Source: Cyanodermella asteris
Lineage: Eukaryota > Ascomycota > Lecanoromycetes > Ostropales > Stictidaceae
Length of the DNA: 61,762 bases
Assembly (NCBI GenBank): GCA_900618795.1
Contig: UYJD01000011.1
Coordinates: 1,169,227-1,230,988 of the forward strand
Reading direction: 5' to 3'
Made by a program: the position numbers and the translations under genes. Shown here in pieces: positions 1-10,336 of this stretch; position 1 is the stretch's first letter, and each line of letters opens with the position of its first letter. Below the pieces are notes generated by a model. It did no database searches. It was not told the origin of the DNA and saw only the letters and a list, made by a program, of their open reading frames with translations.

Positions 1-52
1 ACGTCTGATCGGTCCTTCCTTTGTCCGTGACACCAACGGCGCAGATCTAGGA

Positions 53-1148
53 ATGGCTTCAATCGTGCCGCGGGAATCTCTTCCGGGCTTGCCCAACGAA
101 CTGATTGAGGAGATGTTTTACGCGCTGGTTCGACCGATCAATGGCTCGCGCATGTTAGTCCCTGAAAGGCCAATCGACGCAATGCTCGGAATGCCCTTGA
201 GGGAGTCGGACCACGCCCAGGATCAAATCAAGAAGGCCAAATGCTTGATCAAGACTCTGCTAGCTTTTGGACAGATCAACAAGCAGATGTATAATCTCTT
301 CCGGGGACGGGGGCTCTTCTTTCAAATAGTAGGTTTCGCGGCCAAAAGGCCCCTACACTCGCCAGGCATCTACTATATCCCAGTGGTCCCTCTGAGAACA
401 AGGAACGTCCACCTCGAGTCTCTGATATTACCTCGCGATCGGATCAGCCAAATTCAAGGCCTTGAGTTCAACGCAAAAGCGCTAGAAGGACTCACCACAA
501 CGCTGTTCGAGCGATCCCTGTTATACAAAAATATGCTATATCCCCATCTACACACACAAGCCATCGGGAAGGAGAGACAGCGGTTTGGGCCACTGGTAAG
601 TGTGAGGATAGCGACTCTCAGATGTGAGACTCGCGAGTTTTTGGGATTTAGCAATGGCGGGCTGCGGCATTTTGGCCTGGAATATGTTTGCAACGATCGT
701 CATTGGATATTCATACCGAGCATGCACAAGCTGGATATCCTTGCGAAGAACATTGTGTGGATGATGCCGAAACTCGAAAGTCTCGCAATTCGCGGACCGT
801 GCTTCGAGCCCATGGACCTGATTAAATTTCCGCTGGCAATCCCGGTACTTCAACAAGACTTTCGCGTGCATTGGGCCGCAGGGCAGATGAATCGAGCTGA
901 ATTCCAAGTGACGCAATGTTCTTGGGACGCTGTCAACCAGTGTGATTCGACCACGAGCGGCTTCGTGAACAGAGTAGAGCTGCGCATCGTTGACTTGCAC
1001 TTGCACGACTATAACAAGCAAGCTGTATGTTGTTAATTGGCTGACAGGTCTACCCACAGCTTTGCTGACTTTCTTCCAGGTGGATTTTCTTGTAAACCGC
1101 CGATTATTGAGGCGGACCAAGGCTCGGGAAGAGGCGGATTTGGAATAG
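53..1148 (+). CDS. F-box-like domain protein, two exons
   Basis: Two exons, 53..1024 and 1080..1148, joined in phase 0 across a 55-nt intron (donor GTATGT at 1025, acceptor TTCCAG ending at 1079), give about 346 residues. Without splicing the frame stops at 1034; with it the protein ends in a short basic tail at TAG 1146-1148. The N-terminus (about residues 10-25, LPGLPNELIEEMFYALV) resembles the first helix of an F-box, which normally recruits a target to an SCF ubiquitin ligase through Skp1. The remainder has no domain I recognise and no leucine-rich repeats are obvious. The ATG at 53 lies close to the window edge, but the F-box sits right behind it, so the start looks real. Function as a ubiquitin-ligase adaptor is inference from the motif alone. 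A second F-box-like locus lies at 5.2-6.5 kb. Confidence 0.6.
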
Positions 1149-1946
1149 ATAGATAACGAGGAATACGAATCACTGCTCACCACTGAGGCCATCGCAGTCA
1201 TTTCAACCATTACTTATTCCGAAAAGCATCTTCAAAATGCCAGAGCTGCTCTCACTTCAACTTGCCGCATCCAGTAGGTCGTAATAGGTATTCATGTGGT
1301 TGGCACATGAACGGTTTGATGTATGAAGTCAGAAATGTCGGCTGCGATGAAGTTCAAAAGGCGCAACGGCCGCTTCTGCCGCTTTCAGCGCTCAGACTCC
1401 CTTCAGAACCCAACTCAGCCACCCCGCATGTCCTCAAATCCGTACTCGGCCTCCAGAGGATTCAATGCTATCGCGACAGCACAAAGCGAGGCAGATGTGT
1501 CGAACCAGAGATCCTATATTCTCGTGTACCTTCACATATGATCGAGTGCACCAGCTCAAACCGGTCTTGGCGCAGCTTTCACAGCAATATCTCATGTTCA
1601 TCACTGGCTTGGGTCAAGTGAAGATTTCTACTACTACACAAGCCTACATCTGCGTCCTCTGACATTGTTCACATCCTGCGTCCCGAGAGCGCATTGGCAG
1701 TCAGTTTCTACCAACAAAATCTATTGTAGTAGATTGAGAGAGCAGATCTCATTTGCACAGGGGAGTGAGTGGAGTTCATTGCGCACGTCCTACATCTTTT
1801 ACTCGAACGATCATTTCTTTATGTTCCCCTCGATCAACACTATCGAGGGCATCGATAGAACTTGCGATCAGCAGAGTATTGGAGGAGATATCAGGGGTTT
1901 AAAATTAAAGAGCGCGAGTGATCGCGCCGACTGCAGTCAGCTTCAG
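1149..1946. other. intergenic region
   Basis: Short open frames occur on both strands, but none has a recognisable domain, a good start context or splice support. This is read as the 3' flank of the F-box-like gene and the promoter and leader of the coiled-coil gene. Confidence 0.5.
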
Positions 1947-2822
1947 ATGGACAACATGCCCTCTCCGAAGTCGAGAGGGGCCTTGACAAGAGAAAGCAAC
2001 ACACAGGCGGCCCTGATCGCTCGTCTGGTCGAGTTGACGACTCGCGTCTCTTACGAGCCCTTACCAACGAACACCATCGCAAAGCTCAATCAAGAACTCA
2101 GCAATGTCGAGGTTGCCTTGACGTCTGCAATGACTCCAGTTAATAAAGTCTCTCAGGTTCCGGCACCTTCGACCACAACCACCGTTTCGGATAGTCCTGC
2201 TTCGAGACGGAGCTGGTCGGTACCCGGAGGATCTGTTGCGACAACAAGGCCAACAACCGCCAACACACCTGGTGAGAGGCAAGATCAATTTTCGCTCAAG
2301 GGGGTCCCGCCAAACAAAGCAAGATTGCCCGTATGCGGCGCGGGTAGGCCGCAACAGGACGAGGGATATGGGTTTCTGGACCACGAAAGCGATCCAGAAG
2401 GAATCGCACGAGCGTGCGACGCAGGAAAGGCTCTACTTGAGAACTTCACAAGTCTTGTGGCCAAGATGAAGCTCAGACACGAAGAGTCGCGTCACATCCA
2501 TGAGCTGAATTTGGCAAGGAATAGGACGACAGCTCAGAAGCTGGCCGCTGCCGAGAACGAGATTACTGAGCTGCGACAACAAGGCCGCGAGTCGGCGGGA
2601 CGGTTGGCGAGCCTGCAAACCACGATACAACGTTTGACCCGGGATATGGCGGGCATCGACAAGAAGCTTGACAAGCTCGTTGCAGACTGCAAGGCTGGTA
2701 AAGTCACCGCAAATTCAGCTGTGAAGGGAGAAATTGCCATCTTGGCTAATAGGATAGAGATATGGCGACAGGACTGTGCTGATGTTGGAATCCAGATAGC
2801 ATCCAATCCTCGGACGTCTTGA
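1947..2822 (+). CDS. hypothetical coiled-coil protein
   Basis: An uninterrupted frame of about 291 residues from ATG 1947. The same frame is open further upstream, with an alternative ATG at 1821, but that stretch has an unbiased composition like a leader. The first third is Ser/Thr/Pro-rich and probably disordered. The last ~110 residues (about 2460-2800) are charged with hydrophobic residues in heptad spacing and strings of Q, E, K and R, as in a coiled coil. There is no signal peptide or membrane segment. No family is recognised. It could be a structural or scaffold protein, but nothing in the sequence shows a specific role. The uncertain points are the start codon and whether a small intron is hidden in the N-terminal part. 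Confidence 0.5.
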   Translation: MDNMPSPKSRGALTRESNTQAALIARLVELTTRVSYEPLPTNTIAKLNQELSNVEVALTSAMTPVNKVSQVPAPSTTTTVSDSPASRRSWSVPGGSVATTRPTTANTPGERQDQFSLKGVPPNKARLPVCGAGRPQQDEGYGFLDHESDPEGIARACDAGKALLENFTSLVAKMKLRHEESRHIHELNLARNRTTAQKLAAAENEITELRQQGRESAGRLASLQTTIQRLTRDMAGIDKKLDKLVADCKAGKVTANSAVKGEIAILANRIEIWRQDCADVGIQIASNPRTS

Positions 2823-3047
2823 TGGGCGACCAAAACTCGGTGCAGGGGCCGAGATGGCGGCTGCACTGCTTGTGTCCACCATCGCAAGTGTTCCAGCAAT
2901 GCGGAGAAGGCTGGTGGCAGTCTCGATAATCTCGAAGCAGCTCGGCTGATCTTGAGTCCAGCCTTTGGGGCGAATAAGGTTTATGTATTAGGCCTCATCA
3001 TTGTGCGACCTTTGCCACATCGGGTTCCTGCCCCAAGTGTCAAACGC

Positions 3048-3803
3048 TCATTCCAGCGGGATGTCATCGTTTGCTCTCTGATTCACGAAATCGCGCCCGA
3101 GACCTCGTCGACCTCTGGTACCATCTCGGGGCTTCAACTTGATGCCCAGCGCACTTCTCCATTTCTTCGGGGGCTTCATCCCTTCCGCAGCTTTGGTAGC
3201 CCAAATTGTTTCACCGCGCTTCTCCCATCTTCTCCTTCTGTCCGCTGCAACCTCCTCAGTCGGTTTCCACTTGCTCTTCAGAATGCGCCGAATGGCCTCT
3301 GGTGATACCTCGAACTCATTTGCCAGTACCTCCGTAGTGTAGACCTCTGGCTGCTGCTTGTGAAGCGCTCGTATGCCTTCCAGGGCGTCGGGGGAGAGTT
3401 TCTTGAGTGGCTGCCAGCCTTTCTCGCCGAACTTTTGTTCCAATGCGGTCTTCTGAACCTGCCAGGGCTCTTTCACTTTGGGTTCCTCCTCGCTGATCCC
3501 ATTTCGCGGGTCGGCACGACGCACGCCGCGGATTTCTCGTGCCTTTTGGAAATGCTTCGCGTGCTTGCCCAAGGTCGTTTTGTCTTGCTTGTGAGGTCTA
3601 GGGTACTGCGCAGGCCGTAGATTGGTCGAAGACGTAGAAACTGATCGGCTAATGATACGTCGATTGTAATGGAGTGTGGCCAGGCAGAGATGGTATCGTT
3701 GGTCTGGTAAAGAGTGGCGGATGAATTTGGGTGAGCAAGAGCGGGGAAGGTTCAAATTTTGAAAGAGCGAGAGAATAGAACCGCCAGGCTTATTGCTAAA
3801 CAT
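3048..3803 (-). CDS. RRG9: RRG9-like mitochondrial protein (neugrin family)
   Basis: A 251-residue protein read leftwards from ATG 3803-3801. An upstream in-frame ATG at 3848 exists, but the shorter start opens directly on a mitochondria-like presequence that is rich in Arg, Ser and hydrophobic residues and poor in acids. The core (roughly residues 115-215) holds a tryptophan-rich segment and a helix-turn-helix-like stretch around [17 protein letters not shown], followed by basic residues and ERRGETIW-like wording. This is the signature of Rrg9/neugrin proteins. In yeast, Rrg9 is needed for respiratory growth and mitochondrial genome maintenance. The gene is divergent from ATP5, with 208 bp between start codons, so the two mitochondrial genes probably share a promoter. 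The family call is fairly firm; the molecular activity of the family is not well defined. Confidence 0.78.
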   Translation of the reverse strand: MFSNKPGGSILSLFQNLNLPRSCSPKFIRHSLPDQRYHLCLATLHYNRRIISRSVSTSSTNLRPAQYPRPHKQDKTTLGKHAKHFQKAREIRGVRRADPRNGISEEEPKVKEPWQVQKTALEQKFGEKGWQPLKKLSPDALEGIRALHKQQPEVYTTEVLANEFEVSPEAIRRILKSKWKPTEEVAADRRRRWEKRGETIWATKAAEGMKPPKKWRSALGIKLKPRDGTRGRRGLGRDFVNQRANDDIPLE

Positions 3804-4011
3804 AACGTCGTTGATATACAACCACCAACAATGGTGTTGTAGAAACAATTATGGTGGCACGCATCAAGAAATCGTCAAGCTCGGAAGCACGATGCTGTCC
3901 CAAACCGGACTAGCTCCGCCCAGCCTGCGAGAAACCGGGCGTACCGACGACATTCAACATCACCTTCATCTTTGCTCCAGCAATTGTTCGCAACATTCCA
4001 CTCTCGTCACC
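3804..4011. promoter_or_regulatory. bidirectional promoter of RRG9 and ATP5
   Basis: Only 208 bp separate the start codons of two divergently transcribed genes for mitochondrial proteins, so both core promoters must lie here or overlap the 5' leaders. No canonical TATA box is obvious. Co-regulation is inferred from the arrangement. Confidence 0.6.
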
Positions 4012-4844
4012 ATGTCTTTCAGTCGACCTGCTACAACTGCTCTCCGAGCGGCGTCTCTGCGCTCTGCCGCCCCGAGATCAGTCCGCGGCTACGCTGCAGC
4101 AGCTGCGCAGGACACCCGACCTCCGGTTGCCCTCTACGGCGTCGACGGCACCTATGCCAGCGCTCTGGTACGTGAGAACCCTGCTCGAGCGCTCGGAATT
4201 CGATTCGAAATCTGTCAATGCAGCTCCGCGGAACAGTCTGCTGACATGGACGTGATTTATAGTACACTGCAGCAGCCAAATCCTCCGCCCTCGACCCTGT
4301 CGCAAAAGCCCTGCAGAGCCTCGGAGAGGTCTTCAAGCAGGACGCCAAACTCAGCACCATCCTCGGCGCCCCATCCCTAACCAGCGGCGACAAGTCCCAA
4401 ATCATCGCCGAGCTCCAGAAGCATACCGGTGGTGCCGACAAGAACAACACCGTGAAGAACTTTCTCGAGACCCTCGCCGAGAACAACCGCCTCGGCATAC
4501 TCCCCGGCGTCTGCGAGAAGTTCGAGACCCTCATTGGCGCCTCCAAGGGCGAGCTTGAGATGACCGTCACCAGCGCACAGGTAGGGAACCGACTTGGGGA
4601 ATGTATTTGGCAAGATAAGGACGGCTAACGGATACAACAGGAGCTTGACCGCAAGACGCTTCAGAGGCTGGAGACAGCCGTCTCAAAGTCTGCGCTCAGC
4701 CAGGGCCGCAAGCTCAAGGTTGTCCAGAAGGTTGTACCGGACATCATGGGAGGATTGGTTGTTGAGATTGGTGACAGGACTATCGACCTCAGCGTATCGT
4801 CAAAGGTCGCCAAGATGAACAAGATGTTGACCGACTCTTTGTAA
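4012..4844 (+). CDS. ATP5: ATP synthase subunit 5 (OSCP), mitochondrial
   Basis: Exons 4012..4167, 4263..4580 and 4641..4844 join in phase 0 to give 225 residues. Introns are 95 nt (donor GTACGT, acceptor TATAG) and 60 nt (donor GTAGGG, acceptor ACAG). The N-terminus is an Arg/Ala/Ser-rich presequence ending near RGYAAAAAQ, typical for matrix import. Then come the OSCP hallmarks: PVALYGVDGTYASALYTAA, LTSGDKSQII, a central NRLGILPG segment, and the C-terminal IMGGLVVEIGDRTIDLSVSS strand region. OSCP (yeast Atp5) is the stalk subunit that ties F1 to the peripheral stator of complex V. Length and motif order match the family, and the protein looks complete. It shares a promoter region with the RRG9 homologue on the other strand. 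Confidence 0.95.
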
Positions 4845-5222
4845 GATCGGAACTAGTCTTGTCGGGATGATTGAAGCGGTTTTCGAGATCTCAATCTGTA
4901 TATTGCATTGCAACTTGGACCTGAGAGCATGTACTAAAACCTAGAGTCCAAACTTCCATTTGTTCAACATCCACAGGTTCTCTTACGCCCCCGGCCTCCA
5001 GTACATTACATCATCTATCATCCACTTCTGGTCTCGCATGGAAACTATGTTACGATTGTAGACATGAACAGGCATCGGGTTCCCGGACGACGCGTGTGAC
5101 TGCGCTGCTCGCCACGATTCAGTGCTGCAACGCGAGATGGAATGCCTCAAGGCTACACCGAAGAAATGATGGGGTATGCTCGGGAACAACACTACAGGGA
5201 GCAATGGGGACCGATTTGCCAA
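4845..5222. other. intergenic region
   Basis: The 3' flanks of the convergent ATP5 (+) and F-box-like (-) loci. No additional gene, repeat or structured RNA was seen. Confidence 0.5.
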
Positions 5223-6474
5223 TCATGACCAGCATTCTTCCATCTTGCTTGGCAACATGCAGCCGAGAGGAGGATTCGACTTGTTATCTAGACCGATCCT
5301 GCAATCAGTCGCGCCTCGACCCATCAATGTGACGACATTGCAAGCAACTTCGCAACAAGCCAGTTCAGTCCGCTCCCTGATGTCCTCATCCCGCGGTTTC
5401 GCCTGAACCCTGTCATTGAAAGGGCTGGCCTGCTTAATTGGGTTCGGAAAACGAGGGAACGATTTCAAACTTCCCACAACTTGGCTCTTCATCGTGCCTG
5501 GTGGGGCATACTTCTCCTTCAGTCCAGTTTTATCGTACTGCCTGTGCGCTAATGCATGATTTCCAGAACACCTCGCAGTGATCAAGGCTTTTATCATGCC
5601 CACAACTTCTTGGTCAGTTCTCTTGAGATGCTCCTTGAGCTGCGCATCCGTCCAAACCGTCCAGTCGCCAGGGTTCTTATTCTCGTGATTTAGTGTCCAG
5701 TCACCTGAACCAAGCGCATTGATCCCTCTTGTGGACAATATGTGCCTGACCAGATGAAAATCATGCAACCCAGGCATACACGAAAGAACTTCCTACCAAG
5801 TCTTGCGCGCCTTCGGGATTCGGGGAAGGACGATTGTCTTGAGAGCTGGCCTACGATCGAATGAGTCGATTGAGTATTTATGGTGGCAATGCACGGTCAG
5901 CGACTTCAAGGCCGGAAGCTGCAGGCTGATATCCTCAATAGCATCCTCGTCCTCGAAGAAGCAAAATGTAGTAGGCTTCTCGGAGAATGATAAAGTCTTC
6001 ATACGGGATGCACAAGTTAGCAACATTCAGCATAATATGGTGATTGTATGACATGGGTAGCCCCTTCGGAGAATGGTAGACGGCCCAGTACTTCAGCCTC
6101 TGCGCCTGTCTTGGTAGCGAAAAGAGACGCCACAGGTCGGAACTGTGGACCTTCATCTAGCGTGGCTGATCATGGCTCACTCTGTCAACGTTGACTTCGC
6201 TGAAGACGTCCCACCCGACCCGTCCGCTGGCTGCGAACACGGTACTGTTCCAGAACAAGGCGCAAAAGATTAGGTGAAATCGACGATTCACCACCGACAA
6301 CTGGAGGATGGAGAATATGCTCTGATTCATGCGGCCTCGCACATTTTTCTTCTCGTAGGCTATGGCTGCACCTTCGCTCTCGAACAGATGTTCTTCCCCC
6401 AGAGGCGCTTCAATGGTTGCTGCCTGAGTTTCCAGCACGATTTGTGTCAGAATCTCAGTGGGCAGTCTCGACAT
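5223..6474 (-). pseudogene. F-box-like gene, degenerate or intron-rich
   Basis: Read leftwards from ATG 6474, an F-box-like start (SRLPTEILTQIVLETQ) leads to about 105 residues before TAG at 6159-6157. Coding-like sequence resumes in another frame at about 6026-5796, meets an in-frame TAG at 5795-5793, and continues in that same frame to 5223. Two explanations fit. Either it is a decayed gene with two nonsense codons and one frameshift, or it has introns. An intron from GTGAGC at 6180, past a good TGCTAAC branch site, to an acceptor near 5997 would bypass the first stop and restore frame. A 51-nt GT...CAG interval from 5796 would remove the second stop. The acceptor (AAG) of the first and the missing branch site of the second are weak, so I lean slightly to decay. 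F-box proteins are SCF substrate adaptors; no C-terminal domain is recognised. Confidence 0.45.
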
Positions 6475-7252
6475 ATAATCGGCCTGCGCGCCTAGCTGTG
6501 GCTCTGAAGGGGACTTCCGGCTAGCTCCGTAATGTCTAAGTTGCTTGAAAATTCCTGGCGATCCATATTTGTCTGTATTTGGCCTTTGCTGAGGCGATAT
6601 TCGCCAGGAGCTTCGTAACCCCAGCCTAGAATTGGCTGAGAATTGTCGCTAGTGCTAGATTCTGGTATTGTTGTGATCTGGGTCGTTTAAGACAGAAAGA
6701 ACGAGAATTCCTTGTGACTGGTGATAGACGTGTAGCTGCTATAGAACTACAGACTTGGCCAGCATAATTGCAATTGCGTAAGGTGAGCAGCAGGAAGCGA
6801 TCCGTCTGGCCCAAACAGGGCGGGTGCTCAAAAGTCGTGTCGCTGTTGTATGTCAGGATTCCTGACTGAGCCATGTTAAATGAATCATAAGAGCGTCTGT
6901 CACGACCTTCGCGAGTGCATGTCGAGGATGGTTTTGGGGTGGGAATTGGTGGGCGTGCATTCAGTGGGGCCTTTAAAATGCTTTTGGGCCTTCTGCTTTC
7001 TGCCGTTTCACCTGAAGCTCACCTGGGCAGGCTTGCTTGGCACTTCCGTTATTGAAGTGTAGGCTACCCTGACGCCTGAAAGTAATTGAGCACTTCCTAA
7101 CCCCGTTCCTATCCTGCCTCGTTTCTTCATCTGCTGCTGGCTCATGTTCCGTCTCATTTCCTCATCTGCTGCTGATCTCCTTCAACCGAGTCACTTCTCC
7201 TCTTTCCTGTTTTCTCCAACTTCCAGTTTCGAATCTTCCAAGTGCTAGCACA
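6475..7252. other. intergenic region upstream of the BTB gene
   Basis: No convincing gene. The last ~170 bp are pyrimidine-rich (runs of TTCCTC and TTTCTCC), as is common just upstream of fungal start codons, and probably form the BTB gene promoter and leader. Confidence 0.5.
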
Positions 7253-8492
7253 ATGACTAGCATCGATATCACGAGCGATCATGATTGTCTTATTCAGACC
7301 GTCAGCGTGGATCATGAAGGCAAAGACCACGAAGAAGCCAGCTTCCGCGTCTGTCGAAAGAGCACGGGTGCTGCAAGTCCATTCTTTCGAACTATGATGC
7401 TGTCAAAAGCATTCGCAGACACCGGCAAGGATGTCGTCAAGTTGCACGACATCAGCAGTCCAGTCATGCAGCTGATCCTCAGCATGATCCACGACAAAGA
7501 AAGCATGTTTCCGAAGCACGATGTCCTGACACTGACCCATGTCTGGGAACTGGCAGCGAAGATCGATGAATTTGGCCTGAAGATCACCGATTTCAAGTCG
7601 TGGTATCGGCAGTGGTATGCTGCGAATATTGGGCTAGAGGATTCTGAAGCGGTCAGCTTGCTTTATCCAACATGGGACTTTGATCATGCCCAAGCCTTCC
7701 AACGACTCACACGGAAATTAGTGTATGAAACGGCGGGTCACATTTCCGAATACCCACCTTTGGATTTGCGTTTGGGGCGTGACAGTGTACATCTGCATCT
7801 GCCTGAGCGAGTTATTGGTAAGTCCAGCTTGCGCAGAATCAGTTCTTGTTCTGCCGCTGACAGTGTGACAGGGAGCTTGAACGCGGCAAGAGGGCGTCTG
7901 AAGACAATGCTACAGAAGACACTGCATTCAGAAATGCGCCAAGTGCTCCAGAGCGGAACCTGTTCGTCTCAGCAAGAACACCTGTTTGAATATCTTCGAA
8001 AGCTCGCCAAGCTATCCTGCTGGCCTGTGGACGATGCTTTGGCAGGTCTCCTGGAACGCAACGACGACTCGAAGTCAATCAGTGATCTTTTGGGACAGCT
8101 CCGGCTGTTCCCATCCATGCCCAAAAAGCCCGGACATGTCTGCAACCGTTGCCCCGCAGATTGGAAGGTGGTCGTGGACGAAGCGATACAAGTCACTCGG
8201 AGCTATTTCCAAGGGCTCTGTCTCGACTGCATGGAAACGTCACAGAAGAAAACGGGCGGGAAATTTGCAAGCTATTGGACGGCCTGGGGGAAACTGAGTG
8301 ACATTGACCAGTATTGCAGAGTCAGCCACGGTCAAGCGAGCTGGTACCATTCCTGGTGTAAGTGGTCTTATCCCGGAGAAAATGTTTCGCTAACATACAC
8401 GTTCCTCAGTGGGTAGGCCTGAAGATCGCCAGAGCAATTTACGTCGCCGACAAAAGTACCAGCAGGTTCTAAAGGACCTCAATGATCTCTGA
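7253..8492 (+). CDS. BTB/POZ domain protein with C-terminal CxxC pair
   Basis: Exons 7253..7817, 7872..8357 and 8410..8492 give 377 residues. Intron 1 (54 nt, GTAAGT...GTGACAG) keeps frame whether or not it is spliced; intron 2 (52 nt, GTAAGT...CCTCAG) must be spliced to extend the protein past the stop at 8416. Residues about 15-110 follow the fungal BTB pattern: FRVCRKSTGAASPFFRTMM, then VVKLHDISSPVMQLILSMIH. BTB domains dimerise or bind Cul3-type ligases. The C-terminal part has CNRC and, about 30 residues later, CLDC, which could bind one zinc ion. The tail is basic (RRRQKYQQ). No signal peptide is seen, so the protein is likely nuclear or cytosolic. The BTB call is firm for the fold; the zinc site and any partner are inference. 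Confidence 0.75.
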
Positions 8493-9260
8493 ATCGTGTC
8501 ATCGCAAGGCGAGCAGTCAGGTCGCGGGGATTCGTGGGATGACCATCTGCATCAGCATTCGAATCACATAACCAGCTTCCGTGTGCCGGAACGTTTCGGG
8601 ATGGGTTTTCGCCTCAGAGGCACAGGCATATAAACAGGGCATTTGGTCGTCGAACGGCGTTGTTGGAGACAGCCTTATGACTCAAATCAAGGTGGCACCG
8701 AGCGGGAGAGGAGAATCGGTCCCAAGCCACGTATGTGTACTTAACGATGCAATGACTGAGTACCATTTGAATGTACATTGCATAGCATGCATTCCCAAAC
8801 AAGACCTGGCATGTCGGTCTCGAAACTCAAACGAGGCTGTCCGCACGTGACGTGTCAAACTAAGGTTTCGATCTTGCGAGTCGATGATATGCGTCTTAGA
8901 TCTCATCCACACGCTCACAACCATCCAAGTCCTTGCACATGCTGGAAATTGCGATAATGCCTTGGAATACAGTCAGCCAACCACATGTCAGAACATGCAA
9001 GAAGCTGTTTCTTGTGCAAGCTATACCAGCTGGCCGGATAATGGTCCGCGACGTTGTGCGCCACCGTCATCGATGGAGCTTTGCCTTCCATTTGTATCTG
9101 CAATGTTCCGTGAAGTGTGCTAGCCTCGTCCAGCTGATGCTTACTCGTCTTCCAGACACTATAAGCCCTCTTTCAACTACTGATCCTTCGACAGAGAACT
9201 TGACCCCAGCCAGGCAACTCTAACCAACCTCAGCGGAGCAATGCACACCACATCCCTGGC
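8493..9260. other. intergenic region
   Basis: No supported gene. An ATG at 9241 opens a different frame that overlaps the kinase start at 9261; it could be an upstream ORF in the kinase leader. Confidence 0.45.
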
Positions 9261-10232
9261 ATGCATATCGGCCAAAGGCTCCTCGGGCGATTGGGCTCAT
9301 ACACAATCCAGGAGCAGCTCTACCGGACGATCTACTCCGCCATCTCCTCCACCAACGGCGAGCGTGTCATAGTCAAGACCGAGCGCATAATCCACCAGCT
9401 CAAGAACGAGAAAAGCATCCTCACACACTTTCGCAATACGCCCCACATCCGACAGCTCATCGATGAAGTACACGATCCCCCTGCACTGGTTCTCAACCGT
9501 CTGGATGGCGACATACTAGACGCAGCGAAAGAGAAGCCCGTAACCGGGAACGACTTGGAATATGTTGCCAGAGTCGTACTCGAACGACTGGCGGACATGC
9601 ACGAAGCGAAGCCGACGGATCTCATACACACCGATGTAAAGGCGCGGAATATCCTTGTGAATTACGGCAAAGGAGAAGAAAGTGGGCGGTTCAGTGAAGT
9701 GCAGTTGACGGACTTTGGCGATGCGTTTCCTGCGGGAGCGAGTTGGGACATTAAGCAGCCCTCGTCGATCGGCGCTGTTCTGTGGCGTAGTCCAGAGGCC
9801 ATCTTGGGTCTGCGCTGGGATACGCCTACGGACATCTGGTCTTATGGAGCTACCTTGCTTGGCCTTCTCTCGGATGGCGGGCGTCCCTTTTTTCGCCCTG
9901 CCACAATCGCCGTGGATGACCCCGAGTTCCCCTTTCACGTATTGGTCAAGCAAGCCAGTCACTTTGGACCCTTCCCAGAGGCGATGATGGGAGTGGCGAA
10001 CGACAATGCTCGAAAGACGATGGATAGGGCATGGGAGGTCGTTCAGCAGGCAAAGATGTATCGGCCATTTGAGCAAATCCCTGATCACGAACTCGCGCCG
10101 GAAGTCAAAGAGTTCTTGGCGTGTTTCATGAGACTTGATCCGCAGGCACGGCCGAAAGCGAGCGATCTACTGCGTCACCGGTGGTTTGGATATGGCAGGC
10201 GTGCTGGGCTGAAAGACCTGTATACAGGGTGA
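9261..10232 (+). CDS. atypical serine/threonine protein kinase
   Basis: An intronless 323-residue protein that is almost entirely a kinase domain. Visible landmarks are the beta-3 lysine in VIVKTE (K39), an alpha-C glutamate in NEKSIL, and a catalytic loop HTDVKARN (123-130) in which the usual HRD arginine is Thr. DFG is at 151-153, then an RSPE replacement of APE, PTDIWSYG in helix F, and the closing RPKASDLLRHRWF. The usual glycine-rich loop is not recognisable before K39. All residues needed for phosphotransfer (Lys, catalytic Asp, Asn, DFG Asp) are present, so activity is plausible. The loss of the HRD Arg suggests no activation-loop phosphorylation switch. It resembles the fungal lineage-specific kinases related to CMGC/SRPK. 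It converges on the MFS gene with 104 bp between stop codons. Confidence 0.85.
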   Translation: MHIGQRLLGRLGSYTIQEQLYRTIYSAISSTNGERVIVKTERIIHQLKNEKSILTHFRNTPHIRQLIDEVHDPPALVLNRLDGDILDAAKEKPVTGNDLEYVARVVLERLADMHEAKPTDLIHTDVKARNILVNYGKGEESGRFSEVQLTDFGDAFPAGASWDIKQPSSIGAVLWRSPEAILGLRWDTPTDIWSYGATLLGLLSDGGRPFFRPATIAVDDPEFPFHVLVKQASHFGPFPEAMMGVANDNARKTMDRAWEVVQQAKMYRPFEQIPDHELAPEVKEFLACFMRLDPQARPKASDLLRHRWFGYGRRAGLKDLYTG

Positions 10233-10336
10233 AGGACTATAAATATAGAAATGGGCCTATAGAGTAAAGGTAAGGATTAGATAGATTTTCCCCAACTTGT
10301 GGACTAATGGCAATGGTGTTATCAATTTCAGCTCAC

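Noticed and set aside
1665-1820. 5' extension of the coiled-coil gene
   Set aside because: Starts at TTG, has no coding bias, and better ATG starts lie downstream.
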